Source: Actinomycetes bacterium (GTDB lineage Bacteria > Actinomycetota > Acidimicrobiia > Acidimicrobiales > Acidimicrobiaceae). Taken from it: 5,157 bases of DNA. The DNA is taken from positions 1-5,157 of the forward strand of contig JAKAOC010000216.1 in assembly GCA_021823385.1 (NCBI GenBank). The letters are read 5' to 3'. How positions within the stretch are numbered: the stretch's first letter is position 1; the number at the start of each line of letters is the position of its first letter. Both the position numbers and the translations under genes were made by a program. Below, one piece after another: positions 1-5,157 of this stretch. Under the pieces are notes generated by a model. That model was not told the DNA's origin. It made no database searches and saw only the letters and a program-made list of their open reading frames with translations.

Positions 1-526
1 ACTGCTCCAGCTGCTCGGGTTCGGGGGCGTCGTGGGGCGCGTCGAAACCGTGCTCGGAGAGCTTGCGATAGAAGGGCGTGAAGGCGCGGTGCCAGCCGCC
101 CGAAGCACGTGCCAGCCTGCCGGGAGAGAGCAGATACGGCGAATCCCCCAGCTCCAGCTTCGCGCCCGCGGCCTCGAGAAGTGCCGCCGCGCGGTCGTCG
201 CGGCGCCGGGCAAGGGGGCTGAACTCCCGCGTGGCCACGACCACCTCGGCGCCGACACGGCGGGCGAAGGCGGCGGCCTCGGCGCCGGGATCGCCGTGGG
301 CGAGATTGATCCCCGCCCCCAGCGAATCGTCGAGTGCGCGAAGGGCCGCCGCCATGTAGCTGGTCCGCTTGGCGGAGATGGCGACAAGGCCGGGGGCAAA
401 GCAGAAAAAGACGTGCACCGGGCCGCCATCGGCGAGTTGCAGAGCGCGCTCGAGGGCCCGGTTGTCCGCCAGGCGCAGGTCGCGCCGCAGCCAGAGGACT
501 ACGCCGCGCATCGCCTCGCCACGCAT
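1..526 (-). CDS. DNA photolyase / cryptochrome family protein, N-terminal part (runs off left edge)
   Basis: This is the N-terminal alpha/beta (antenna-binding) domain of the photolyase/cryptochrome family; full members repair UV pyrimidine dimers with blue light and FAD. Counting from the ATG at 511, residues 4-17 read VVLWLRRDLRLADN, matching the family N-terminal signature W-F-R-x-DLR-x-x-DN. Residues 86-105 have the family pattern in which a GA-E-VVV strand is followed by REFSP and an arginine-rich segment ending in RD. Residues 138-149 (GGWHRAFTPFYR) match the conserved G-x-x-x-x-FTPF-x-R segment. The FAD-binding helical domain lies outside the window, so CPD photolyase, (6-4) photolyase and cryptochrome cannot be told apart; a class I type is most likely. 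There are two in-frame ATG starts, at 526 and 511, made by a 15-bp duplication. The shorter one begins almost directly at the family core and may be the native start. No well-spaced Shine-Dalgarno sequence is visible for either. It lies 67-82 bp downstream of lepA on the same strand, so co-transcription is plausible. Confidence 0.9.
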   Translation of the reverse strand, partial: MRGEAMRGVVLWLRRDLRLADNRALERALQLADGGPVHVFFCFAPGLVAISAKRTSYMAAALRALDDSLGAGINLAHGDPGAEAAAFARRVGAEVVVATREFSPLARRRDDRAAALLEAAGAKLELGDSPYLLSPGRLARASGGWHRAFTPFYRKLSEHGFDAPHDAPEPEQLEQ

Positions 527-536
527 CGCCTCGCCA
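507..536 (-). repeat. Perfect 15-bp tandem duplication over the photolyase start
   Basis: The plus-strand unit CGCATCGCCTCGCCA occurs twice head to tail, at 507-521 and 522-536, and the first two bases of a third unit follow. Read on the minus strand, each unit contains GAGG, two bases, then ATG. Fifteen bases is five codons, so both ATGs (526 and 511) are in the photolyase frame and the longer product would start MRGEAMRGVV. The GAGG-to-ATG spacing of 2 nt is shorter than usual for a ribosome binding site, so its role in initiation is uncertain. Confidence 0.9.
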
Positions 537-593
537 CGGGCGCAGACGGCCTTACGCCTTCCGCCGGGCGCCTGGGGGCCGGGGTCGTTCTCA

Positions 594-2390
594 TCAATTG
601 CCCTCCTCCAAGCGAAGCGCGCTGATGAAGGCCTCCTGGGGAACCTCCACCCGGCCGATGTTCTTCATCCGCTTCTTGCCTTCCTTCTGCTTCTCGAGCA
701 GCTTGCGCTTGCGGGTGATGTCACCGCCATAGCACTTGGCCAGCACGTCCTTGCGCCGCGCCTTGACCGTCTCGCGGGCGATGATCCGCCCGCCCACCGC
801 AGCCTGGATGGGCACGTCGAAGAGCTGGCGAGGAATGAGTTCGCGGAGCTTGGTGGTCATCTTGCGCCCGTAGTCGTACGCCTTGGAGCGGTGGATGATG
901 GCGGAGAAGGCGTCAACGGGGGCGGCGTTCAGGAGGATGTCCAGCTTTACCAAGTCGGACTCGTGATATCCGGCCGGCTCGTAGTCGAGGCTGGCATATC
1001 CCTTGGTGCGGGATTTCAGCGCGTCGAAGAAGTCCATCACCACTTCGGCCAAGGGGATCCGGTAGGTGAGCTCGATCCTTTCGGGCGAGATGTAGCTCAT
1101 GGCGAGCATCTCGCCCCGCCGGGTCTGGCACAGGTCCATGATGGTGCCGGTGTACTCGCTGGGAGAGAGGATGTCGATCTTGAGGTAGGGCTCCTCGATC
1201 TTGGTGATCCCCTGCGCGGCGGGCATCTCCGAGGGGTTGTCCACCACCACCGGCTCCTCCTTGCCCGCCATGTGCACCAGGTATTCGACCGAGGGGGCTG
1301 TGGCGATCAGCGAGAGGTCGAACTCCCTCTCGAGGCGCTCGCGCACGATCTCCATGTGCAGCAAGCCCAGGAAACCACACCTGAAGCCAAAGCCCAGGGC
1401 GAGAGACGTCTCGGGCTCGTAGGTGAACGAGGAGTCGTTGAGGCGCAGCTTCTCGAGCGCCTCGCGCAGGCCCTCGAACTCGTCCCCGTCCACCGGGTAG
1501 AGCCCGCAGAAGACCATGGGCTTGGGGTGGCGGTAGCCGGCGAGCGCCTCGCTGGCCCCGCCCTCGACGGTGGTCACGGTCTCGCCGGCGCGCGCCCGGC
1601 CCACGTCCTTGATCCCGGAAATAAGATAGCCCACCTCGCCGGGTCCGAGTTCGTCCAGCGGCACCGGAACCGGGGTGCGGGCACCGATCTCCTCGACCCC
1701 GTGGGTGGTGTTGGCCTGCATGAAGCGCAGCTTGTCGTGAGCGTGCAGGGTCCCGTCCATCACGCGCACGGAGGAAACCACCCCGCGGTACTGGTCGTAG
1801 TAGGAGTCGAAGATGAGTGCCCGCAGCGGCGCGGCGGGATCCCCCTTGGGAGCCGGGATCCGCTCCACCACCGCGTCCAGGAGGGCGTCCACGCCTTGGC
1901 CTGTCTTGCCCGAGACGCGCAGGATGGAGTCCGCGGGAATTCCGAGCACGTTCTCGATCTCGGCGGCGTAGCGGTCGGGATCGGCGGCGGGCAGGTCGAT
2001 CTTGTTGAGCGCGGCGACGATCTCGAGGTCGTTCTCGATGGCTAGATAGCAGTTTGCGAGCGTCTGGGCCTCGATGCCCTGGCTGGCGTCCACCAGCAGC
2101 ACGACTCCCTCGCAGGCGGCCAGCGACCGGCTCACCTCGTAGCCGAAGTCGACATGCCCGGGTGTGTCGATCAGGTGCAGGGTGTGGCCCTTCCAGCTGA
2201 CGCGAACGTTCTGGGCCTTGATGGTGATGCCACGCTCACGCTCGATGTCCATGGTGTCGAGGTACTGCTCGCGCATCTCCCTCGGGTCGACCGCGCGGGT
2301 CAGCTCGAGGATGCGGTCAGAAAGGGTCGATTTGCCATGGTCGATGTGGGCGATGATCGACAGGTTGCGGATCTTGGAGGTCTCTATCAT
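594..2390 (-). CDS. lepA: Elongation factor 4 (LepA), ribosome-associated translational GTPase
   Basis: LepA/EF4 is a cytoplasmic GTPase that binds the 70S ribosome and is reported to back-translocate or remodel stalled elongation or initiation complexes. The 598-residue product has the usual family length and is complete. G-domain motifs are visible: P-loop AHIDHGKST at 14-22, switch I RGIT at 53-56, G3 DTPGH at 75-79, G4 NKID at 129-132, and a G5 motif reading SGK at 160-162 where SAK is usual. Domain II follows at about 185-275. The LepA-type segment [16 protein letters not shown] is at 333-348. The EF4-specific C-terminal domain is at about 490-598, with AYDYGRKM (504-511), a basic [18 protein letters not shown] stretch (552-569) and [17 protein letters not shown] (572-588). 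The start [20 protein letters not shown] is typical in length and content. No strong Shine-Dalgarno sequence precedes the ATG. It is divergent from rpsT, and the photolyase gene follows on the same strand. The stop TGA (596-594) overlaps an out-of-frame ATG, which appears to have no role. Confidence 0.99.
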   Translation of the reverse strand: MIETSKIRNLSIIAHIDHGKSTLSDRILELTRAVDPREMREQYLDTMDIERERGITIKAQNVRVSWKGHTLHLIDTPGHVDFGYEVSRSLAACEGVVLLVDASQGIEAQTLANCYLAIENDLEIVAALNKIDLPAADPDRYAAEIENVLGIPADSILRVSGKTGQGVDALLDAVVERIPAPKGDPAAPLRALIFDSYYDQYRGVVSSVRVMDGTLHAHDKLRFMQANTTHGVEEIGARTPVPVPLDELGPGEVGYLISGIKDVGRARAGETVTTVEGGASEALAGYRHPKPMVFCGLYPVDGDEFEGLREALEKLRLNDSSFTYEPETSLALGFGFRCGFLGLLHMEIVRERLEREFDLSLIATAPSVEYLVHMAGKEEPVVVDNPSEMPAAQGITKIEEPYLKIDILSPSEYTGTIMDLCQTRRGEMLAMSYISPERIELTYRIPLAEVVMDFFDALKSRTKGYASLDYEPAGYHESDLVKLDILLNAAPVDAFSAIIHRSKAYDYGRKMTTKLRELIPRQLFDVPIQAAVGGRIIARETVKARRKDVLAKCYGGDITRKRKLLEKQKEGKKRMKNIGRVEVPQEAFISALRLEEGN

Positions 2391-2485
2391 CTTTAGAGGT
2401 CCAAGCCTAATGGGACTCGAGCTCGCGCCCCTAGGAGCTGGTGCGGCGGGACTCGCAGGACAGCGCTAAACTATTCACTTCGCGG

Positions 2486-2515
2486 CGGAGCCCGAGCGGC
2501 CGTCGGCAAGCTCCG
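2486..2515 (+). promoter_or_regulatory. Hairpin in the presumed 5' leader of rpsT
   Basis: CGGAGC (2486-2491) pairs with GCTCCG (2510-2515). Inside it, CCGA (2492-2495) pairs with TCGG (2503-2506) around the 7-nt loop GCGGCCG, leaving a 3-nt bulge CAA (2507-2509). This gives ten base pairs, eight of them G-C. It ends 28 nt before the rpsT start and leaves the ribosome binding site free. If transcription starts near 2475-2480, the hairpin lies in the leader and could stabilise the message or serve in feedback control. S20 is known to regulate its own translation in E. coli, but a shared mechanism is only a guess. Confidence 0.4.
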
Positions 2516-2533
2516 GCACGGAAGTTTCTAGAC

Positions 2534-2538
2534 AGAGG
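2534..2538 (+). promoter_or_regulatory. Ribosome binding site of rpsT
   Basis: AGAGG lies 5 nt upstream of a GTG codon at 2544. This decides the start: the GTG gives MANIKSQIKRNKQ, the expected N-terminus of S20, and no ATG lies nearby in frame. Confidence 0.8.
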
Positions 2539-2543
2539 TTGAA

Positions 2544-2813
2544 GTGGCAAACATCAAGAGCCAGATCAAGCGGAACAAGCAGAACGAGCGGCGCCACGAG
2601 CGCAACAAGGCGGTGCGCTCCGAACTCAAGACTCGCGTAAAGTCCGCGATCACCGCCGCCGAGGCCGGCGGCGAGGATTCGGTCGAGGCCGTCCGCCAGG
2701 CCATCTCCAAGCTCGACAAGGCCGCCGGCAAGGGGATCATCCATAAGAACCAGGCCTCCCGCCGCAAGTCGCGGCTGATGGCCCGTATCGCCAAGCTCCA
2801 GGCCGAGAGCTGA
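2544..2813 (+). CDS. rpsT: 30S ribosomal protein S20
   Basis: S20 is a primary-binding protein of the small ribosomal subunit that contacts 16S rRNA at the 5' domain and helix 44. The 89-residue product is complete and of usual length. It begins MANIKSQIKRNKQNERRHERN and is strongly basic, with alternating Lys/Arg-rich helices. The conserved C-terminal segment KGIIHKNQASRRKSRL at residues 63-78 is the family signature. The start is GTG, supported by the AGAGG ribosome binding site and by the N-terminal match. The gene is divergent from lepA, a pairing of translation genes seen in many bacteria in various orientations. It appears monocistronic: 137 bp with several inverted repeats separate it from the next gene. 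Its leader may be structured (hairpin at 2486-2515). Nothing is missing or unusual in the protein. Confidence 0.99.
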   Translation: MANIKSQIKRNKQNERRHERNKAVRSELKTRVKSAITAAEAGGEDSVEAVRQAISKLDKAAGKGIIHKNQASRRKSRLMARIAKLQAES

Positions 2814-2819
2814 TCCGGC

Positions 2820-2847
2820 GCCGGGGCACGATCCCGGCATAACCGGG
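2820..2847 (+). terminator. GC-rich hairpins after rpsT, possible terminator without T-tract
   Basis: Two mutually exclusive stems can form just after the rpsT stop. GCCGGG (2820-2825) pairs with CCCGGC (2833-2838) around a 7-nt loop. Alternatively CCCGG (2833-2837) pairs with CCGGG (2843-2847) around a 5-nt loop. No run of T follows, so this is not a canonical intrinsic terminator. Such stems are common behind actinobacterial genes and may protect the 3' end or act with Rho. Confidence 0.35.
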
Positions 2848-2870
2848 CCTCCGTCCCGGAAAGGGCAAAA

Positions 2871-2892
2871 GGGCGGAGCCCTATTTCCGCCC
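2871..2892. terminator. Inverted repeat between rpsT and the secreted-protein gene
   Basis: GGGCGGA (2871-2877) pairs with TCCGCCC (2886-2892) around an 8-nt loop. On the plus strand the tail is weak (CTTCTCC). On the minus strand the stem is followed by TTTTGCCC, which looks more like an intrinsic terminator and would stop antisense transcription toward rpsT. A role in either direction is possible. Confidence 0.35.
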
Positions 2893-2938
2893 CTTCTCCA
2901 GCCGCCGCATGCGACCGTGCGCTCCCGCGCCAAGGGTT

Positions 2939-2945
2939 GGAAGGA
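2939..2945 (+). promoter_or_regulatory. Ribosome binding site deciding a TTG start
   Basis: GGAAGGA lies 5 nt upstream of TTG at 2951. An in-frame ATG at 2909 has no purine-rich sequence ahead of it and would add 14 residues before the signal peptide. An ATG at 2946 touches the site but is in another frame and reaches a stop after 27 codons. The TTG is therefore the preferred start. Confidence 0.65.
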
Positions 2946-2950
2946 ATGAC

Positions 2951-3058
2951 TTGCGCTCACCGCGACCCGGGCGCCCCAGACGGCTGTTTACCATCGGCGC
3001 ATCCGCCGTCGCCTCCGTCTTTGGACTGATCGCGGTCCCGCTCCCGGCGTCCGCCGCC
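2951..3058 (+). other. Signal peptide with possible twin-arginine motif
   Basis: From the TTG start, residues 2-11 contain five arginines. The hydrophobic core runs about 12-31 ([20 protein letters not shown]) and is followed by PASAAG. Signal peptidase I would probably cut after A35 (A33-S34-A35), or one residue later. R10-R11-L-F-T fits the R-R-x-F part of the Tat consensus, and the core is only mildly hydrophobic with several Gly, Ser and Thr, as in Tat signals. Export is well supported; Tat versus Sec is not settled. Confidence 0.75.
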
Positions 3059-5157
3059 GGCTCCCCGGCCATCGCTCCCACGAGCGCTTATTTTCCGGGT
3101 ATCAGCGCTGCGGACGTGGCGAACGCCAGCGGCGGCGTGATGCTCACCCCGCCCGATACCTTCATGACCGCCGGAGGGGGCGAGGCGATCGAGCTGACCA
3201 ATGGGATGGTCAAGGTGATCAGCTCATCCGGGGCGACCCTCTCCCAGATGCTGATCAGCTCTCTGATCAATCCCACCTTCCCGCCGTCCGCGCAGAGCCC
3301 GGCTGCCGCGGGCCTCTCACAGTGCGTGGGAGCGAGCGGTCCCCAGGACATGAACATCACGGACCCCTGGGGCATCTTCGACCCCGCGGCCAATCGCTTC
3401 TACGTCTCGATGATGTACGTCTTCACCTCCGCATGCAGCGTCAACGTCGGCGCCGGAGGCAGTTACAGCATCGGCGACGCCATGGTCGTAACCAGCGCGG
3501 TTGCCGGGTACACCTCCGCTCCCTGGCAAACCACCTGGGTGCTGCCCCAGGACACCACCGCGGGCTCGACCACCGCCACCCTGAACGCCGTGGACCAGCC
3601 CAAGATCGGCCAGGACTCCTCCACCGTCCTGCTCTCGGCCACCGACTATCCAGGCGGGCTTTCCCCAACGGTCTCCACCGACGGCAGCCAGGTCTTCACG
3701 CTCCCCAAGGCGCTGCTCGACTCGCCCACCGGCGCCTCGCAGGTGGTCAGCGGCGCGGGTGGCGGTGTCGGCTACGAGCTGTACCCGGTGCCGGCCGCCT
3801 TCCCGCTCTCCGATCCGGGTGGGCAGATCGCCTACCTGTTCGGGAACACCTCCCCGGACATCCCGGTCTCGGCCAGCTTCGGTTCCAACGTGAACCTGGT
3901 CGTGGACGAGATGATCCCCGGAGCATCCTCCTGCCCGGCCGGCTACCAGGCCGGCCAGCTGGGTTGCGAGGCGGAGGTGAACCTGTCGATGACCCCGACC
4001 CAGGCGGACCCTTGGGGAATCCCCCAGCCCCAGGCCGGCTCGACCGACATCATCGACGCCGACGACGACCGCATCATCTCCGGCTCGGTCTCGGGTCAGA
4101 CCGCCTGGCTGGCGATGAACGACACGGTCCCCAACCCGGGCCAGGCCGGAGGCGAGCCCGCCCTTAGCACCGCCCGGCTGGTGAGGCTGTCGATCCCGCC
4201 TTCGGGGACCCCGGTCGTCACCGGCCAGATCGATCCTTCCTACACCTATCAGGGCCATCCCGCGGACCTCTACTACCCTGCGGTGCAGGCGCTGCCCGAT
4301 GGCCAGGCCGCAGTCTCGGCCAGCTTCTCATCACTCACCGGCGGCCTGTATGCCTCGGCCGCCTACTTCGGACTCACCTCCACGGCCTCCGGCGGAATCG
4401 CCGCCACTCCCCTGGCCCTCTCGGCCCCCGGGCAGGGCATCCTCAACTGCATGGGCCAGTCCGCCCCCTGCCCCTACAACCGCTTCGGCGACTACTCCGG
4501 CATGGCACTCGATCCCACCACCGGGGTGCTCTATGGCGCCGCCGAGTTCGCCGGCTCCCCCGCCTACCCCTACAACTGGGCAACCGGCATCGCCGCACTG
4601 GCTCCCGCCGCTCCCCCGCCGATCCAGCTCGACGGAGGCCTGACGATCGCCAGGATCCCACCCGGTCAGGCGAGCTCCTGGCCCATCTCGGTGGCTCCCG
4701 ACCCCGCTCTGGCAGGGATCTCGGGACCACGCGCCGCCTCGGCGTTCACCATGCAGGTCACGCTCAGCCCGGTGCCGGCCGCCTCGGTATCCCTCGGTGG
4801 GACGGCCTGCGCCCCCTCCTCGGGCGGAACCCTTTTCAACTGCACGGTCTCCAGCGCGCAAGCGGCTGCGGGCATCTCCGGCAGCGTTTCACTGGGACCG
4901 CTCCAGGGCGCCGCCGAGAACATCTCCGCCAACCTGCTGCCGGGGGCACTCGCCTTCGCACTGGGATCCGCAATGCAGGCCTCCCTGGCGGTGATCTCCG
5001 GAACCGGCCTGGGTGGGCTGGGCTACTGGATGACCGCCTCCGACGGAGGCGTGTTCAGCTTCGGGGATGCCAACTTCTACGGGTCCATGGGCGGGACGGT
5101 GCTCAACAAGCCGATCGTGGGCATGGCCGCAACTCCCGATGGCAAGGGGTACTGGCT
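2951..5157 (+). CDS. Large secreted protein: beta-propeller-like domain plus GYW repeats (open at right edge)
   Basis: The frame is open for 735 codons to the window end with no stop. Residues 1-36 form an export signal. Residues about 70-550 resemble a family I know from secreted bacterial proteins with a beta-propeller-like fold. A strand pair reads [20 protein letters not shown] (79-98), then [20 protein letters not shown] (136-155), IIDADDDRI (367-375) and [12 protein letters not shown] (511-522). These correspond to the recalled family pattern of N-G-x-x-x-x-x-x-x-x-G, D-P-x-x-x-x-D-P-x-x-x-R-x, D-A-x-D-D-R and R-x-G-D-Y-S-x-x-x-x-D-P. Residues about 555-665 look like a beta-sandwich linker rich in Ala, Pro, Ser and Gly. 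Residues 691-732 are one full 42-residue GYW repeat and a second begins at 733. Eight cysteines lie in four local pairs (125/162, 328/339, 500/507, 620/631), fitting oxidised extracellular folding. No catalytic motif, LPXTG anchor or later membrane segment is visible, though the C-terminus is missing. Substrate and role are unknown; a surface adhesion or carbohydrate-binding role is speculation. It is co-directional with rpsT but probably has its own promoter. The start could instead be ATG at 2909. Confidence 0.85.
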   Translation, partial: MRSPRPGRPRRLFTIGASAVASVFGLIAVPLPASAAGSPAIAPTSAYFPGISAADVANASGGVMLTPPDTFMTAGGGEAIELTNGMVKVISSSGATLSQMLISSLINPTFPPSAQSPAAAGLSQCVGASGPQDMNITDPWGIFDPAANRFYVSMMYVFTSACSVNVGAGGSYSIGDAMVVTSAVAGYTSAPWQTTWVLPQDTTAGSTTATLNAVDQPKIGQDSSTVLLSATDYPGGLSPTVSTDGSQVFTLPKALLDSPTGASQVVSGAGGGVGYELYPVPAAFPLSDPGGQIAYLFGNTSPDIPVSASFGSNVNLVVDEMIPGASSCPAGYQAGQLGCEAEVNLSMTPTQADPWGIPQPQAGSTDIIDADDDRIISGSVSGQTAWLAMNDTVPNPGQAGGEPALSTARLVRLSIPPSGTPVVTGQIDPSYTYQGHPADLYYPAVQALPDGQAAVSASFSSLTGGLYASAAYFGLTSTASGGIAATPLALSAPGQGILNCMGQSAPCPYNRFGDYSGMALDPTTGVLYGAAEFAGSPAYPYNWATGIAALAPAAPPPIQLDGGLTIARIPPGQASSWPISVAPDPALAGISGPRAASAFTMQVTLSPVPAASVSLGGTACAPSSGGTLFNCTVSSAQAAAGISGSVSLGPLQGAAENISANLLPGALAFALGSAMQASLAVISGTGLGGLGYWMTASDGGVFSFGDANFYGSMGGTVLNKPIVGMAATPDGKGYW
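5021..5157 (+). repeat. First GYW repeat (42 residues) and start of a second
   Basis: Codons 691-732 encode [20 protein letters not shown] followed by a GSMGG turn and a segment ending [13 protein letters not shown]; codons 733-735 start the next copy with GYW. The unit matches a tandem repeat I recall from actinobacterial exported proteins (GYW-x-x-ASDGG-x-F-x-FGDA ... G-x-x-ATP-x-G-x), where several copies usually follow each other and may build a propeller-like beta structure. The array is cut by the window end, so copy number is unknown. Confidence 0.85.

Larger units (their letters stand above)
2391..2543. promoter_or_regulatory. Divergent lepA/rpsT intergenic region (promoters expected for both)
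   Basis: These 153 bp separate two divergent translation genes, so both promoters should lie here or just inside the gene starts. A possible -10 element for rpsT is TAAACT at 2467-2472, in the most AT-rich stretch of the region (about 2466-2479), but no convincing -35 box sits 16-18 bp upstream. For lepA I see no clear promoter elements. An 8-bp direct repeat GGGACTCG occurs at 2412-2419 and 2448-2455 and may be chance. The assignment as a regulatory region rests on gene layout, not on recognised motifs. Confidence 0.45.

Noticed and set aside
499..594. A 31-codon minus-strand frame starting at the TGATG overlap with the lepA stop
   Set aside because: The stop/start overlap looks like translational coupling, but the frame ends at a TAG inside the photolyase start, is out of the photolyase frame and encodes only Pro/Arg-rich sequence.
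369..2045. A 558-codon open frame on the plus strand antisense to lepA
   Set aside because: It lies wholly opposite lepA and its upstream neighbour. The product is Gly/Val/His/Leu-rich low-complexity protein with no recognisable fold. GC-rich codon bias on the other strand explains the absence of stops.
2412..2455. An 8-bp direct repeat GGGACTCG as a regulator binding site
   Set aside because: The repeat is short, its 36-bp start-to-start spacing is not tied to recognisable promoter elements, and no known operator matches. Chance is adequate.
2475..2960. A 161-codon minus-strand frame opposite rpsT
   Set aside because: It covers rpsT and its flanks in antisense with no motifs. S20 on the other strand is certain.
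2946..3029. A 27-codon plus-strand frame starting at ATG 2946
   Set aside because: The ATG is too close to the GGAAGGA site for normal initiation, and the product has no features. The overlapping TTG frame makes a convincing signal peptide.
3317..4258. Long open frames of 313 codons (minus) and 281 codons (plus, 3322-4167) inside the secreted-protein gene
   Set aside because: They are Gly/Arg-rich or Pro/Arg-rich shadows of the real frame, without a ribosome binding site or family signature. The frame starting at 2951 has a signal peptide and recognisable motifs.
3784..4784. A 17-bp exact repeat (3784-3800 and 4768-4784) within the secreted-protein gene
   Set aside because: Both copies encode PVPAA in the same frame with favoured GC-rich codons. 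Flanking sequence is unrelated, so shared codon preference explains it without a recombination element.

Overview
The window is GC-rich DNA whose composition and gene content suggest a high-GC actinobacterium. The clearest lineage hint is the GYW-type repeat ([15 protein letters not shown]) at the right end. I recall this repeat mainly from secreted proteins of Actinomycetota, including Acidimicrobiia-like lineages; the exact class is inference. There are four protein-coding genes: two complete and two cut by the window edges. I see no tRNA, rRNA, CRISPR array, insertion sequence or phage gene.

The left part (1-2390) reads on the minus strand. lepA (elongation factor 4, complete, 598 residues) is followed by the N-terminal 170-175 residues of a DNA photolyase/cryptochrome-family protein, which runs off the left edge. 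The two are close enough to be co-transcribed. A perfect 15-bp tandem duplication covers the photolyase start and gives two in-frame ATG codons.

The short region 2391-2543 separates lepA from the divergent rpsT (ribosomal protein S20, complete, GTG start, 89 residues). It must hold the promoters of both translation genes, and it carries a stable-looking hairpin in the presumed rpsT leader. Downstream of rpsT, 2814-2950 holds several GC-rich inverted repeats that may end the rpsT transcript.

The right part (2951-5157) is one long uninterrupted plus-strand reading frame of at least 735 codons, open at the window end. It begins at a TTG with a good ribosome binding site and encodes an exported protein: an arginine-rich signal peptide with a possible twin-arginine motif, a large beta-propeller-like domain, a beta-sandwich-like linker, and the first copy of a 42-residue GYW repeat. 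A second copy is just starting at the edge. Its function is unknown and it is the most interesting object here.

The left and middle genes are housekeeping (translation and DNA repair). The right-hand gene is a surface or secreted protein next to rpsT, with no evident functional link to it.
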